A DNA stretch of 64,000 nucleotides, taken from contig CM035359.1 of the NCBI GenBank assembly GCA_020137815.1, positions 6,542,468-6,606,467 on the forward strand. Direction: 5' to 3'. A program made the translations under genes and the position numbers. The notes under the pieces were generated by a model. That model saw only the letters and a list, made by a program, of their open reading frames with translations, did no database searches and was not told the origin of the DNA. Position 1 is the first letter of the stretch, and each line of letters begins with the position of its first letter. Below, piece by piece: positions 1-13,900 of the stretch. The DNA is from Hormiphora californensis (lineage: Eukaryota; Ctenophora; Tentaculata; Cydippida; Pleurobrachiidae).

Positions 1-185
1 TCCAATTGTCCACATTGCAACTATAGGGAAAGTAGAAATGAGAGTGCGGACTACTCGTAATTGTGATTTACAGAGTACAAAAATGGAGTAATGGGATACG
101 AAAATGACATACGTATTACACGCAGTCTTCGCACTCTTATTTCTCAGACTGACAACCAGACATGGGGTGCAATTTGGTTGAGCGA

Positions 186-407
<222 letters not shown>

Positions 408-878
408 AGCTTGTTTGGAGCGTGTGACAGAGTGTCTACTAAACTGTCACGGCGTGTGTAATTTATGTCAGGTGTTATCGTCTGCGAGATATACGTTGAT
501 CTGTACATCAGCCTAAAGAGACAGGAGAGAGACAGGATATAGGTAGGAGAGAGAGGCAGAGATTGCTGTAGAGAAACGAGAGATATAATAATAAGAGAGG
601 GAGAGGTTGGGGAAGATTATCCGATATATTAAAGATATGCCTACATCGACAATTATACGCTATGGTGATCGACAATTCAGATAGATAGATATAATTTAAC
701 CACTGACGCATACGCTTATAATGCACTAATTTTCGATCAGATCTATAGACCCAGACTGAATATCAATTCCCTTAGTTCTCGCGACCATTCAAATTTCACA
801 CACGAAAGATTCGAGTCATAAACTCATAAATGGTTACCCATTTAGCTGTTAGACTATAACAAAAGTGTCATTAGTTAT

Positions 879-1026
879 TAAAGTCTGATTTTTTGAAGTT
901 GTAACCCCCAAATGACCGCACATTTATCAATTTTGACGCGCACGCCACACGTTAACATGTGATGTGACACGCAAAAACATTCCACGCACGAAAAGGGGGG
1001 TGACAACTTCAAAAAATCCGACTTTA
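879..1026. mobile_element. MITE with terminal inverted repeats, copy 1
   Basis: The ends are inverted copies: left AAAGTCTGATTTTTTGAAGT and right ACTTCAAAAAATCCGACTTT, each followed inward by a C- or G-run. The interior holds a near-palindrome around CACGTTAACATGTG. Related copies are at 5288-5444 and 18176-18434. Its right end coincides with the donor of START exon 1028-1126. Confidence 0.75.
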
Positions 1027-1027
1027 C

Positions 1028-3587
<2,560 letters not shown>

Positions 3588-5085
3588 TTTGGTTAGATAA
3601 AATCATAGGAGGGAGGGAAGGCAGTGTCATGTTATCATGTCTTATCGAGTCTAAAGGAATAAAGCTTGATCAACATTCAACTGAGAATTTCAATGAGATG
3701 TGAGGTCTTTCATCATACATATTTCTCACTTAAATACGACAAATGCTAATAACACTTACTATCATAGCGACATAGCGGCTTTTAAAGCGGTTTAAAGGAC
3801 AAAGGTTGACAGGATACATAAATGATAAAACTTTTCGTCTATCGTATTTTTTCGATTTATCATTAATTTTAAGCATTTTTTTAGAATTTTTTGTCGTCTA
3901 GAAATATGTGCGAAATAGGGGATCTACTGTAATGTACTAATAAATATACTGATAAACATACTGATAAATGAGTGATGCAATTGGTGAATTGATAATACTT
4001 CATACTGTCATATCTCCGGTTTCTGATGAGATACAGAAATCGTTTATATGGTAGTGTACTCCCAGCTGTATTCCACGCCTTTCAACAGATTCAAAACAAT
4101 AAATTCACAGTGCCTTCTTCCTCAGATCCTCATGCTAAGTTCTTCTTGCTCCTCAGGTCACCAGTTCAGTCTTTGTTAGACTTGTGATTGCAATCTTTCT
4201 CCGATTTCATCTTAAGGCAGTAAAGCATGATCTCAGGCGGGAGAATCGTAGCCTCGTCCTCAGGTGAGCCATGACTTCACTGTACGGTTCTCCGGTTCTT
4301 GTGGAAATTCGGTGTCAGAGAACTTTGGAACTCGTTGGCTATCCCGCCTGCTGTATTCATAACCTGCGGAGAGAAGGCACCCCCTTCAACTTCCCGTACA
4401 CACTTTCCATACGACTGATTCTTCTTGGTATCTTGGTATTGTCTTTGTGTAGATCCTACACCGGTGTCAGTTCCTAACAGAGCCTCCCCCTCCCGGCTCC
4501 CTGGAAACATTCCGTATCCAGTCCAATATTGAGTTGTTCTATTTTTAGTATCCAAGTACCGGGGGACGGTCAGCAAATCTTGCTAGCCTCGTTTCTTCAG
4601 CAGCGTTGGTCGAGGGGCGTGTTGATATAGGAGGCCGAATTAGCATGGAAAATTCACACACCCATATGGATTATGGGCCAGCTGCATTTTCCGTCACATG
4701 TCAAGTGCGATCACGACTATCCTATCATAAGTTGTGTTTGTATCTCGAAAATGTTCCGACTTTCCGACCGGGACCTAATGTACTTACATATTTCTCGTTA
4801 CCTTATTGCTGAACTCCGCTTGAGGTAACTAGTAATATTAATTTATTACCGGGCCTGGTTGTGTGTTGTTACACTGTACTATGCATATCCAGGCTCGTAT
4901 AGTGTATGAGCGGATGTTGATTTTATTGACATTATAAATTCTGTTTTAATCTTGTAATCTTGTAATCTTGCCGAAGGGTGAAAGTGGATCCCATCGGCCA
5001 TCCGGACATGCGAGATAAGAAGTATAGAAAGCTTCTCCACGCTCAAGTTGAAATTCAACCCAGATTTTAACTATGCCCCGTCGTG
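3588..5085. other. No gene recognised
   Basis: AT-rich sequence between the START gene's first exon and the repeat cluster at 5.1 kb. It may include the START gene's upstream region. Short frames at 4271-4812 have no recognisable content. Confidence 0.5.
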
Positions 5086-5288
5086 ACGGGCGCCGTTACG
5101 ATCTGGGTGTTTAGAGGCCTGTTTACAGGTGCGCGCTGCCAAAAAAGTTGATTCACTAAAATGGCTCTAACCGCCAAACCACTCAACCGTTTTGACTGAT
5201 TCAAAGTTTATCTGGTAGGGAATGTCAAGGCCTAACCCCAACCCAAACCCCAACCCTAACCCTAACCCTACTTTAGCCCTAACCCTAT
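5086..5288. repeat. Dispersed repeat ending in telomere-like CCCTAA units
   Basis: Matches 33241-33430 in inverted orientation over the segment with CACCTGTAAACAGGCC-type sequence, the AACCGTTTTG stretch and a CCTAACCC array (5232-5286). The flanking position next to LINE material suggests a transposon end rather than a telomere. Confidence 0.7.
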
Positions 5289-5444
5289 ATAGTCCATTTT
5301 TTTTCAACTGTTCACCCCCCAAAGTCGTGCGCGGAATTGTTTTGCGCGTTTATCACATGTTAACGTGTAGCGCGCACAGCGTAAATTAAAATATCGCACG
5401 CGCACGAGTTGAGGGGTGAACAGTTGAATAAAAATGGACTTTAA
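5288..5444. mobile_element. MITE with terminal inverted repeats, copy 2
   Basis: Left end TAGTCCATTTTTTTTCAACT and right end AGTTGAATAAAAATGGACTT are inverted repeats with C/G-runs just inside. The central ACATGTTAACGTGT resembles copy 1. The immediate neighbour of the telomere-like array. Confidence 0.75.
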
Positions 5445-5792
5445 AACCGTTTGTCAGCACTCCCAAAACACCCAGATTTTAACGCTGGCCCGTCGTGACG
5501 TGCGCGTGCATGAATTGCCATTTGGAAAGAGTGCGCGGCTCTATTTATGCAGCGTTTTAGCAAATTCTTTAGACGCGACGCTCAATTCAGACGAGTGTGC
5601 AGCGCATAATTCAAAATTTTCATTTGCATTTTTAAAACGCGTTTTTTTAAATATGGGCCTGGGTGTTTTGAGAGAGATTTAAAAATTGAAAAGCGCTGCC
5701 TTATCCCGGGGGCCAGCAACGTTTGCCAAATTTAAAAAAATCTTTTTCATTAATTTTGGGGGTCGAGACAGGTTTAGGCTGCCCTTTAGTTT

Positions 5793-5830
5793 CAAACTTT
5801 TCAACACTACTTTAAACAAATTAATTTGAG
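5793..5830 (+). promoter_or_regulatory. 38-bp leader shared by two different LINE ORF1 units
   Basis: Identical over 38 bp to 28438-28475; each lies upstream of an ORF1 (55 and 171 bp before the ATG). It contains AACACTACTTTAAACAAATT. Could be an internal promoter or a conserved 5' untranslated segment; that role is inferred. Confidence 0.55.
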
Positions 5831-5885
5831 CAGGAAGATGAATCCGATGTAACAGCCCCGAAGGGCAGAAAACAAAACGTTGATA

Positions 5886-6842
5886 ATGTCGGAAGCGAAG
5901 TACGAGGGCGATAACCCTATGATAAAACGATTAGAAGAGACGGTGGATGACTTTGTTTCTGAAGTTTACCTGTTGAATTCGGACAACACGACGAGCATCA
6001 CACCAGATGAGTTTACTCAATGTTATAGATCGATTCAAGCTGCACCCGATTCAATGTTAACCAACGACAGCTTAGCTTCGCCTAGCAAGCACTGGGGTTC
6101 GTACTTTAGACACTGTCTCAAGGACCGAACTACGAGTGAAATAATCGAGGCTACTTCGCGTATTTTTCTCTCCAGTATGAAACTTGCCCGAGCAACAATG
6201 AACAATTTTGAAACGGTTATCAGTGTGGAAAACCTCGAGAAACAGCTGCGTGAATGTAAAGAAGAACTTGACCGCCATCGGGTTAACGTAATCGAGCTTC
6301 AGCAAACGGTCATCAACCACCAGAAGCAACAACTCAGTACAGTGACAGCATCGGTGCAGAAGGTGAAAGCCTACTCTACTGTGCTAGCACAGAATTGTGC
6401 TGCAACCTCCCCCAAAGTGGGAAAACCACTACCAGTGAATCATCCTGCTCCCGTCCAACAGCCCGGAAGAGAGAAGAACCTGGTTGTGTTTGGTCTCCCA
6501 GAAACAACAGATAGAGTAGCTAAAACTACTTTAGACGAACTTTTTGAGGAATTAAATGAGAAACCGAAAGTGACTACGATGAAACGCATCGGCGAAAGAA
6601 ATGAGAAGCGCCCTAGACCGCTCTTAGTATCCCTGGAGAAGAGAGCGACTCTCCTCGCACTCCTCAGACAGGCACGAAACCTCAAAGACTCCAAACAGTT
6701 TTCGGCTGTTTATCTCTCTCCGGATCTTACGCCCTCTGAACTGAAAGAGCAAAAAGCTCTAAGGTCCACTTTGAAGCGGATACGATCAGAAGATCCTGAC
6801 GGCTGCTACTTCATCCGTAATAATCTTATCCAAGTGGGATAG
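5886..6842 (+). CDS. LINE-type ORF1 protein, coiled coil plus RRM-like domain (318 aa)
   Basis: This looks like the nucleic-acid-binding ORF1 protein of a non-LTR retrotransposon, which coats the element RNA. It is an open frame of 318 codons from the first ATG. An acidic N-terminal half is followed by a coiled coil at about residues 110-155, a Pro-rich hinge at about 175-195, then an RRM-like block with NLVVFGLPE and, near the end, VYLSPDLTPSELKEQK and CYFIRNN. No endonuclease or reverse transcriptase follows. About 110 bp after the stop a (TTA)n tract begins, which may be the element's 3' end. The 38 bp at 5793-5830 upstream recur before the CCCH-type ORF1 at 28647. It is homologous along most of its length to the protein at 56779-57567. 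The frame is intact, which suggests recent activity or a retained function. Clade not assigned. Confidence 0.8.
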   Translation: MSEAKYEGDNPMIKRLEETVDDFVSEVYLLNSDNTTSITPDEFTQCYRSIQAAPDSMLTNDSLASPSKHWGSYFRHCLKDRTTSEIIEATSRIFLSSMKLARATMNNFETVISVENLEKQLRECKEELDRHRVNVIELQQTVINHQKQQLSTVTASVQKVKAYSTVLAQNCAATSPKVGKPLPVNHPAPVQQPGREKNLVVFGLPETTDRVAKTTLDELFEELNEKPKVTTMKRIGERNEKRPRPLLVSLEKRATLLALLRQARNLKDSKQFSAVYLSPDLTPSELKEQKALRSTLKRIRSEDPDGCYFIRNNLIQVG

Positions 6843-6966
6843 TTCCCCACTAACTCACCGTTATCAGAGAACTGTGCTAGGAGCAGGCAGTCTACTGCAG
6901 TCCCTTTCAAATTAAGGAAAACGAGTTGTCTGTATACAAACTGTGTCAGTGCGGGATATAAACTGT

Positions 6967-7123
6967 TACTATTATTATTATTATTATTTAGGGATTTTTT
7001 AGGGTTTTCGGTTAATGCTATCAATTATCTATCAGATACCGTTTAGTTTACTCAAATTGGCTAATGGCTATATGGTTCCGTTGCTATAGCCATTTTAGGA
7101 AGTGTGTGTGTGTGTGTGTGTGT
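6967..7123. repeat. (TTA)n and (GT)n microsatellites
   Basis: TTA triplets at about 6967-6989, probably the 3' tail of the ORF1 element, and GT dinucleotides at 7099-7123. The rest of 7124-7933 shows nothing recognisable. Confidence 0.85.
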
Positions 7124-7933
7124 GGCCGTAAAGCGTTGGCTATCGCCTATCAATACGATCACCGTAAATTATTTCCACTAGAAAGTAGTATATTAAATGC
7201 ATAAATTACATTAAAAAAAGTCGGTATATGTGCTCTCTTTTTGGAAGAATGCCCCCTTAAAACCTGTTAGAGGCACCTAGATTCCAATCGCACCCTGTAA
7301 TAGCTGTGTAAAGGCTTAGGGACCCCTTTTGTACAGCAGATTAAAAGTTCCCTAAGTTGCTGCTAAGCTTGCGAACTTGATTACAGTTCTTCCTCTTTCA
7401 GTCTTGCCTCACCGCACTAAGAGGAAACAGGGCAAACCAGGTCACTGATGTTTGATCTCATTTGAACTTCAGTGGTTGTCATGTTGAATACATTTCAATA
7501 TATATTATAAAGTTTGAATATTTAACTTGCAAAAACATTAAGGGCCGTCCGCCGTTTCCTGAGTCCTGACAGCTAGGCATGAATCCTGAAGCCTGAAATC
7601 CCAGATTTCACAAAACTTTGTGTCGTTTGTAATGTAGGTCTAATCATCATAAAGCTAATTCCATAGCACTGATTGTATTAATTATAATATTTTCCAAATC
7701 TGATCAGTATATGGCCCGTGATAAAATCAAGAGGTGGACGGAATTATAAAGAGGACTGATGATGCGGTCATTCCGCTTACCTGATACCCATCCCATTGCA
7801 ATCACATTGTAAGTATTAATTGATAATACTAGCCTAGAACTTTTAGTAAGATAATTTATCGTCAAGCAAATACAGTCATAAAATAACTGTTTTAGAAACT
7901 AAAATATTGCCAACTAAACAGTATGTACGCTCA

Positions 7934-10900
7934 ATGTCATTTACATTTCGAATTATTATCAGGTTACTGGTCTGCCTTCTTATTACCTCTTCCGAATCTA
8001 GTAAGTTAATTCAATTTCTTGATGTTATTGATGGTACAATGCAACAGTAGTTCGAGGCCAATAAGCCAATCGTCATAACTAAAATGAATAGTGAATACGA
8101 TCAAGATGTCATCTTTCAGGTCCCAGTAAGTTCGCCTTTTCCAAACAACCCACCAAAAACCGTGCCCCGACACGGGAAACCACCGAAAACCCCAAATCTG
8201 CGACTGGGGGAAAAACTGGTACCCACACAACCAAGGTACACCCTTTAAAAGCGGGCTTTAGTTTTTCCCTCCCGGAAGAACAAACCCCAGGGGATCAACC
8301 CACGGATAAAAAAAGGGACTCTTAAAAAATATGGGAGGGTCCCCTATGGGCGTGGTTCGTTTTTTTCCCAAATTTGTAAAGCACGGGCGGGGGGAGGAGT
8401 CTATTTTAAAGTGACTTTCCCTACGTTATTTTAAAATTTTCCCGGGCAACAAGAAAGGGACCCTTTTGGGCTTTAAATTTCCCGAATTGAGGGTTTTTTC
8501 TTTGGGGTTTTTTCCCAACCCTATTATTTGCAGCTAAAAAAGGTTTTAGTGGTTTTTTCCCAAACGACGACACATTTTCACTTAAATCTAAATATTTTTT
8601 TAAAAAAACGATGCCTGGGTTTTCACGCTCAATTTGAAAACACAGACGGGGGGTTTTGATCCAAAGACCCCCAATCCCAGGGGTTTCTGTTACAGTGAAA
8701 GTGGTATAAAGGCGGTGGGGAAAGGGGAAACAATAAATTAACATTTTTTTGGATAAAAAAAGGGGGAAAGGGGAAACGCTGGAAACAAATTTGGGTCAAA
8801 AAAATTTCAGTTACCCAAAATTTTCCCGGATTTTGAACATATAGTCTTGTTATATTCAACATAAAAACAGCAGATACTGGAACATATACCTGTAAAGCAG
8901 TTAAAAACGCTGATGGCTCCTTTTTATTTTGGAACTGTCCCCATCAGTGTGTTGGAAAAATTTTAATTAAAATGCCTGGAAATTTAAAAATCAAAAACTT
9001 CATTGGCTGCTGGGTATACTTGTTCAAGCTCAAACTCTGGGGGACATAAAGACGAAAAACCCTTTTTTTGGGGGAAAACCTTTCTTTTTACCTGCGGGGG
9101 GGTTTTTAAACCAGCGGGCCCCATTTATTTCCCAAATTTCGATCATTTCAAGTGGCTTTGGGGAAAGGATCAAAACACTACCCCTTTTTTTTTGACGGAG
9201 AATCAGTGGGGACCTTTCATTTCAAGTTTATAACCTCCAGTTTTGAATAACAAAAGCGAATGTTGGGACATTTTAAAAATATCTAAAAAAGGAGCAGTGC
9301 CCCAAAAACCCACAGGTACTTTTAAAGAAAGGGGGTGCGTTTTTTGGATGGGGGGAAAAGATCAAAAAATTGGGGGTTTTACCCAAAAGGAAACAAAGTT
9401 TTTGATTTTTAGCAAAATTTTTTTTTTAAAAACTCGTTAAATTTCAGCTGCTATTTTAAAGTTCCCTTCCAACACGTTTTTTAAACCCTTTCCCTTTTCT
9501 TATTCTGGGGGGGAAATTGACGGGTTCGAAGCAGCAGATCTCTTTTAGCCGTACGGGAAGGGGAAATCCGGAGGGACTTTAGAAAAATGGGAATATCCCC
9601 CAAAAGGGTGTATAAAATTTTAAAACACTCCACCTTATACCGCATCTAATAGTGGTGCTTACCAATGTGCTATTACTAACAATGGGGATAACGTGTTCTT
9701 GACACAACATACAACTGAAGTTCTTATTGTTGGTAGGTAACTTTACTGTCTGCTCGTCATTGTATGGAAAATTATAGGTATCTTCACTCCAATAGCTCAG
9801 CTAAAATTTCTCCTTTCCAGAAAGCCCGACAGCTGCTCTGACTGCTTCTCCTACAACATACCGCACTGGTGATGCTGCCACCCTAACTTGTACCAAAAAC
9901 GGGTTTCAACCCAATTTCATGGGTCCAAAAAAAGACGGGGACGGAGATCACTCTTCCCAAACTACTGAAGTCACTCAAGGGTTTTAAAAGGGCCCTATTT
10001 ATTGGCCATTCTCTTTTTCGGACCCGGGGAAAAAAACACGTGCAGTGTTTTCAATTGAGGGGTAAAAAACTGAAAAGGGGGACGCAAAAAACCAAAACAA
10101 AAACCATTGACTCCCCTTGGAGTTTTTAATTTTTTGGTGAAAAAAAATTGAGCCAATAAATAGTAAAAAAACACATAAAAATTCCCGAGGTCTTTTAATT
10201 GTTTTGGTAACAAATTTTTCAGCCCAAGGGTTTCTAAAACCAACGCTCATTTAGGGCCTCCTTTTCCCCCTTCCAAAGGGCTCAGAAAACTATAACATGT
10301 GGGGTTGGGGGGGCAAACCCTGAACCTTCTCAAACTTTTTTTAATCAAAGGGACAAATAGCAGTTTTTAAATTTTTTTCCCGGGGGATGTTCTGGGACTA
10401 ATACCAAGACTTGCAACCATGTGATTACTACGTCCATAAAACCATGGGGAAAACTTACAATGTTTGGAAGCAATACTTTTTTGGAGGGTGTAGCAAAACA
10501 GACCCAAAAAACTGTTGAAAATCAATGTTGGTCGTTTTTAAAAAATAAGGTGTTTCTTAAAAAGCCCCCTTTCATTTTACTTTTAAACAAAATCTATTTT
10601 TTATTGGTCATTCCCAAACATCTTTTAGTTGGGGATGAGGAAGTTTCCATGGTGATTAAAAACGGCGCTGACGAGACTCTCACCGGTTCAAAAATTGAAA
10701 TATCAAAAGGATCAACTTTGAAAATTACTTGCATTGTAGAGGGCCAATTCCTTTAAACCGGGACCCAATTTCTCTGAAAAAAAAGGTGGAAACAGCAGGG
10801 GCCCGGGAACGACATTTTTCTGATAGGGAATTTTTCAAAGGCCCTTGGAGGTGTCAATTGGCAATTTGGAATTATGGAATTCGGGTTTTTTGACAAAATT

Positions 10901-13900
10901 TATTTTACGGGGCCCGTTTCCCTGAAACTCTTTGAACCATTGGTTTTTTGGGAAATAATAATATTCTGAGTATTTATTTAATAGGGGAAAAAACTTCATT
11001 TAGGAATACTAAAACTTTTGTAATTTATTCCCAGGTAAATCCCAAATGGAAAGGGACAAAGAACCCCGGTAAAAAACTGCGGGTCCTTCTGTTCTCAAAT
11101 AGGGGCATAATGTCGGGGGTTAAAATGTCACTTTGGGTTAGTACAGAGTCCCCAAACCCCCTTGACCCCAAATTTTTTGTTTTTCCCCGCATAGCCAGGG
11201 GGAGGTAAGAAAAAAGAAATTTCCCAGTAGAAGACCTATTATATTCATCAATTTTCCAAATTTTTTTCCCAAAACGTCATAATGGCAACCGCATTTATTG
11301 GATTTTTTAAAACCTCCTTTCCACAGGTGACCGACCCTAGGGAAATTAATTTTTTAGAAAAAACCCGGGGAAAGATTTCATTAAAAATTTCCAAAATGAA
11401 ACAAACTCCTTTTGTACAGAGGACAATGATTATCAGCTTACTTGTACCCAAAACCCCATCAAAAAAGTTTTTGGGAAGTCCATTAAAAACCCCCGAATTT
11501 TACAATTTGGGAAATGAGTTTTTTTAAAAATAAAACCCTTTAAAATTTTGGGGTTTCCCGTTAAATTGGGGGCTTGACTTTTTTCTAGGGAAAACGGGCA
11601 AAAACAAGATTACACGGTTTTCGGGGAAGAATCAGAAAAGCCAAATTTTATGGAAAAAAAAGGCACCAAGGGCCCCTCCAAACCCTGGGGAAGTTGAGGT
11701 TTCCCAAGGGGGGGTTTTTAAATGTCCCCTGGAAAAACCCAAAGAGGTAAAAGGGGCTGGTATCATCAAGTCGGCTTGTCGTGATTTAACGTCCTCGTAA
11801 AATATTAAAGTTTTAACCTCTTTATGAAAAAATGTGAAGAAATCAATAGGCCCAGAATTTTTAACCTTTCATGTTGATGGTGGTGGGTGCCCCCCTATCG
11901 TGTTACCCTCGATAGACCCAATTCACAGGAAAAAATTTTTGGGGGACAAGAAGATGGGTAGGGGGGTTTTTAAAATTAAACCCTTTTCATAAAAAAAGGC
12001 CAAATGAACTTCAGGTGGGTTTTAAAAACCCTAATGTTCCCCTTGGGAGCTCCCTTAAAATTTAATTTGACTTGTTTGGGAAAAGGTTAAATCGTGTCCC
12101 AATGGACTCAAGGGGAAATCCCTTCCCCCTTAACAAAGTGGACTATGCAGATAATTTGGGCAGAAAAAACTTAAAAAACTTTGGGCTTTTCCGATAAATT
12201 CAGGCTAACCCCCATTTTTCCCCCCCAGGAACTTCCCCCCGTACAGGGTTTCAACCGGGGCTAGCTGATTGGGGGTCCCCAAAAAAACAGACCCATTTCA
12301 TTAGAATCAAACCATCACAGAAAATGTTTAAGGGGACTCCCGACAGCCCCCACCTACTGTAAAAAAGTTGGTGGGAAATGGAAGCAACTTTTGGGGATCT
12401 GTTTCCCGGGTTTCAAAGTTTTAGCTGAGGGGGGGACGAACTCCCCATTACATGGTATTGACCTTTTTTAAAAATGCTCAACTTTTAAAAGTAAAAAAAT
12501 AAACACGTTTTTGGGAAAACGAAAAAAGTCATTTTCTTTGTTAACCCCCGGGGGTTGAATTTAAAAAGAACCCCCCCTGGTTATTTACAAAACGGGTGGG
12601 GCACAAGCAAACCAAAACCTGGCTGACAAAGTGATTGCAAAAAAATTAACCCAAATTTTAAATCTAACATTTCCAAATTACTCTATTGGTTTTTTTTTGA
12701 AAAACGGGAAAATTAGGAAATGTGAATCGAAAAACAAAGCATTCAATAAAACTGTTGCAATTTTAGTCAACAAAAAAACCGTAGTTGGGTTTTAAGTGGG
12801 TGATATTTTGTCAGAAATTTTTTTTATTTTCCCTTTTCGGATAAGTAGTTGATAGATTGAAAAGTAATTGTAACATCAAAATTAATCGTTTTTTCCCGCT
12901 TTTATTTCAAACGTAAAAATTGGGAAAAAACCCGAAAAAACCAAAAAGTAGATTTTTATGGATCAGTGGCCCTCAAAATTTTTTTTTGAAATGGGGGAAA
13001 ATTCCCCGAAATCAGTTAAAGTGGCTAACAGCGCCCGCACAATCCCGGACGGGCTACTAAAAGCGGGATTTTTACGGGTGACAAAGGCTTTAATGTGTGT
13101 AACTTTTTTAAATGCCAAAAAGTGGACTCGATGGCATTTTACCTTTTCAGCCCAAGAATGATTTGGGGGCCAACCAGGGGGGGCTGAAATTAAAAAAAAA
13201 CGGGTTTTAAGTTTTTCAGGGGGGTGATGGTTTTGAAAAAGAATTGCAATTTAAACGAAAGGGAAGGGCAATTGTATTTTTAGGTTTTTTCCAATTTCTC
13301 ATGTGACAAAGTTTTTCTATGTTTTTTTCCTCTCGCGGCCGCGCTCGCGCCCAAAAAAAACAACATGCAGATACACCCTAAATTTATTTTTTGGCAGCCC
13401 CAAAACCACCTTCTTTTTGGTGACCCTGCACAGTAAAAGACGGGAAAAGACCTCACTATAACATGTAAAGCAGAGGGTGGGGAAGAACCCCATTCCATGA
13501 AAATGAATACCCAAGTACTGGGGAGTAATTGTATGAAAGTTTAAACTCGGGCCCGCCGCCCTTTGATAAACAATTTAAAAAAATCAACTCCCTCTACGAG
13601 TTTTTGAATGGGACGAAATGGGTGGTAAGGATATTTTTGGGCCCCGTTTGGGGGCACGGGGAGGAAGGGACACACCTCCTCGCGTCCCCCCGGTTTTCAA
13701 ACCCCTGATGGTACTTTTCATTTTTAAAGGGGTATAAAATTTGGGGATTGATGGGGGTAAATTTAACCACGTGTTCCCCAAATGACAATTGGTAAGTTTA
13801 TTAAACGAATTAGGATTTCCAAACCTTCTAAAAAACCTCGAAAATTTTTACCCAAACCCCCCTAAATTTTGTCCAAATCCCCTGGTTTTCCCCTTTCTTC

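Noticed and set aside
5434-5682. 82-codon frame after the MITE
   Set aside because: Starts within the MITE end, has no recognisable content, and lies in LINE-flank sequence.
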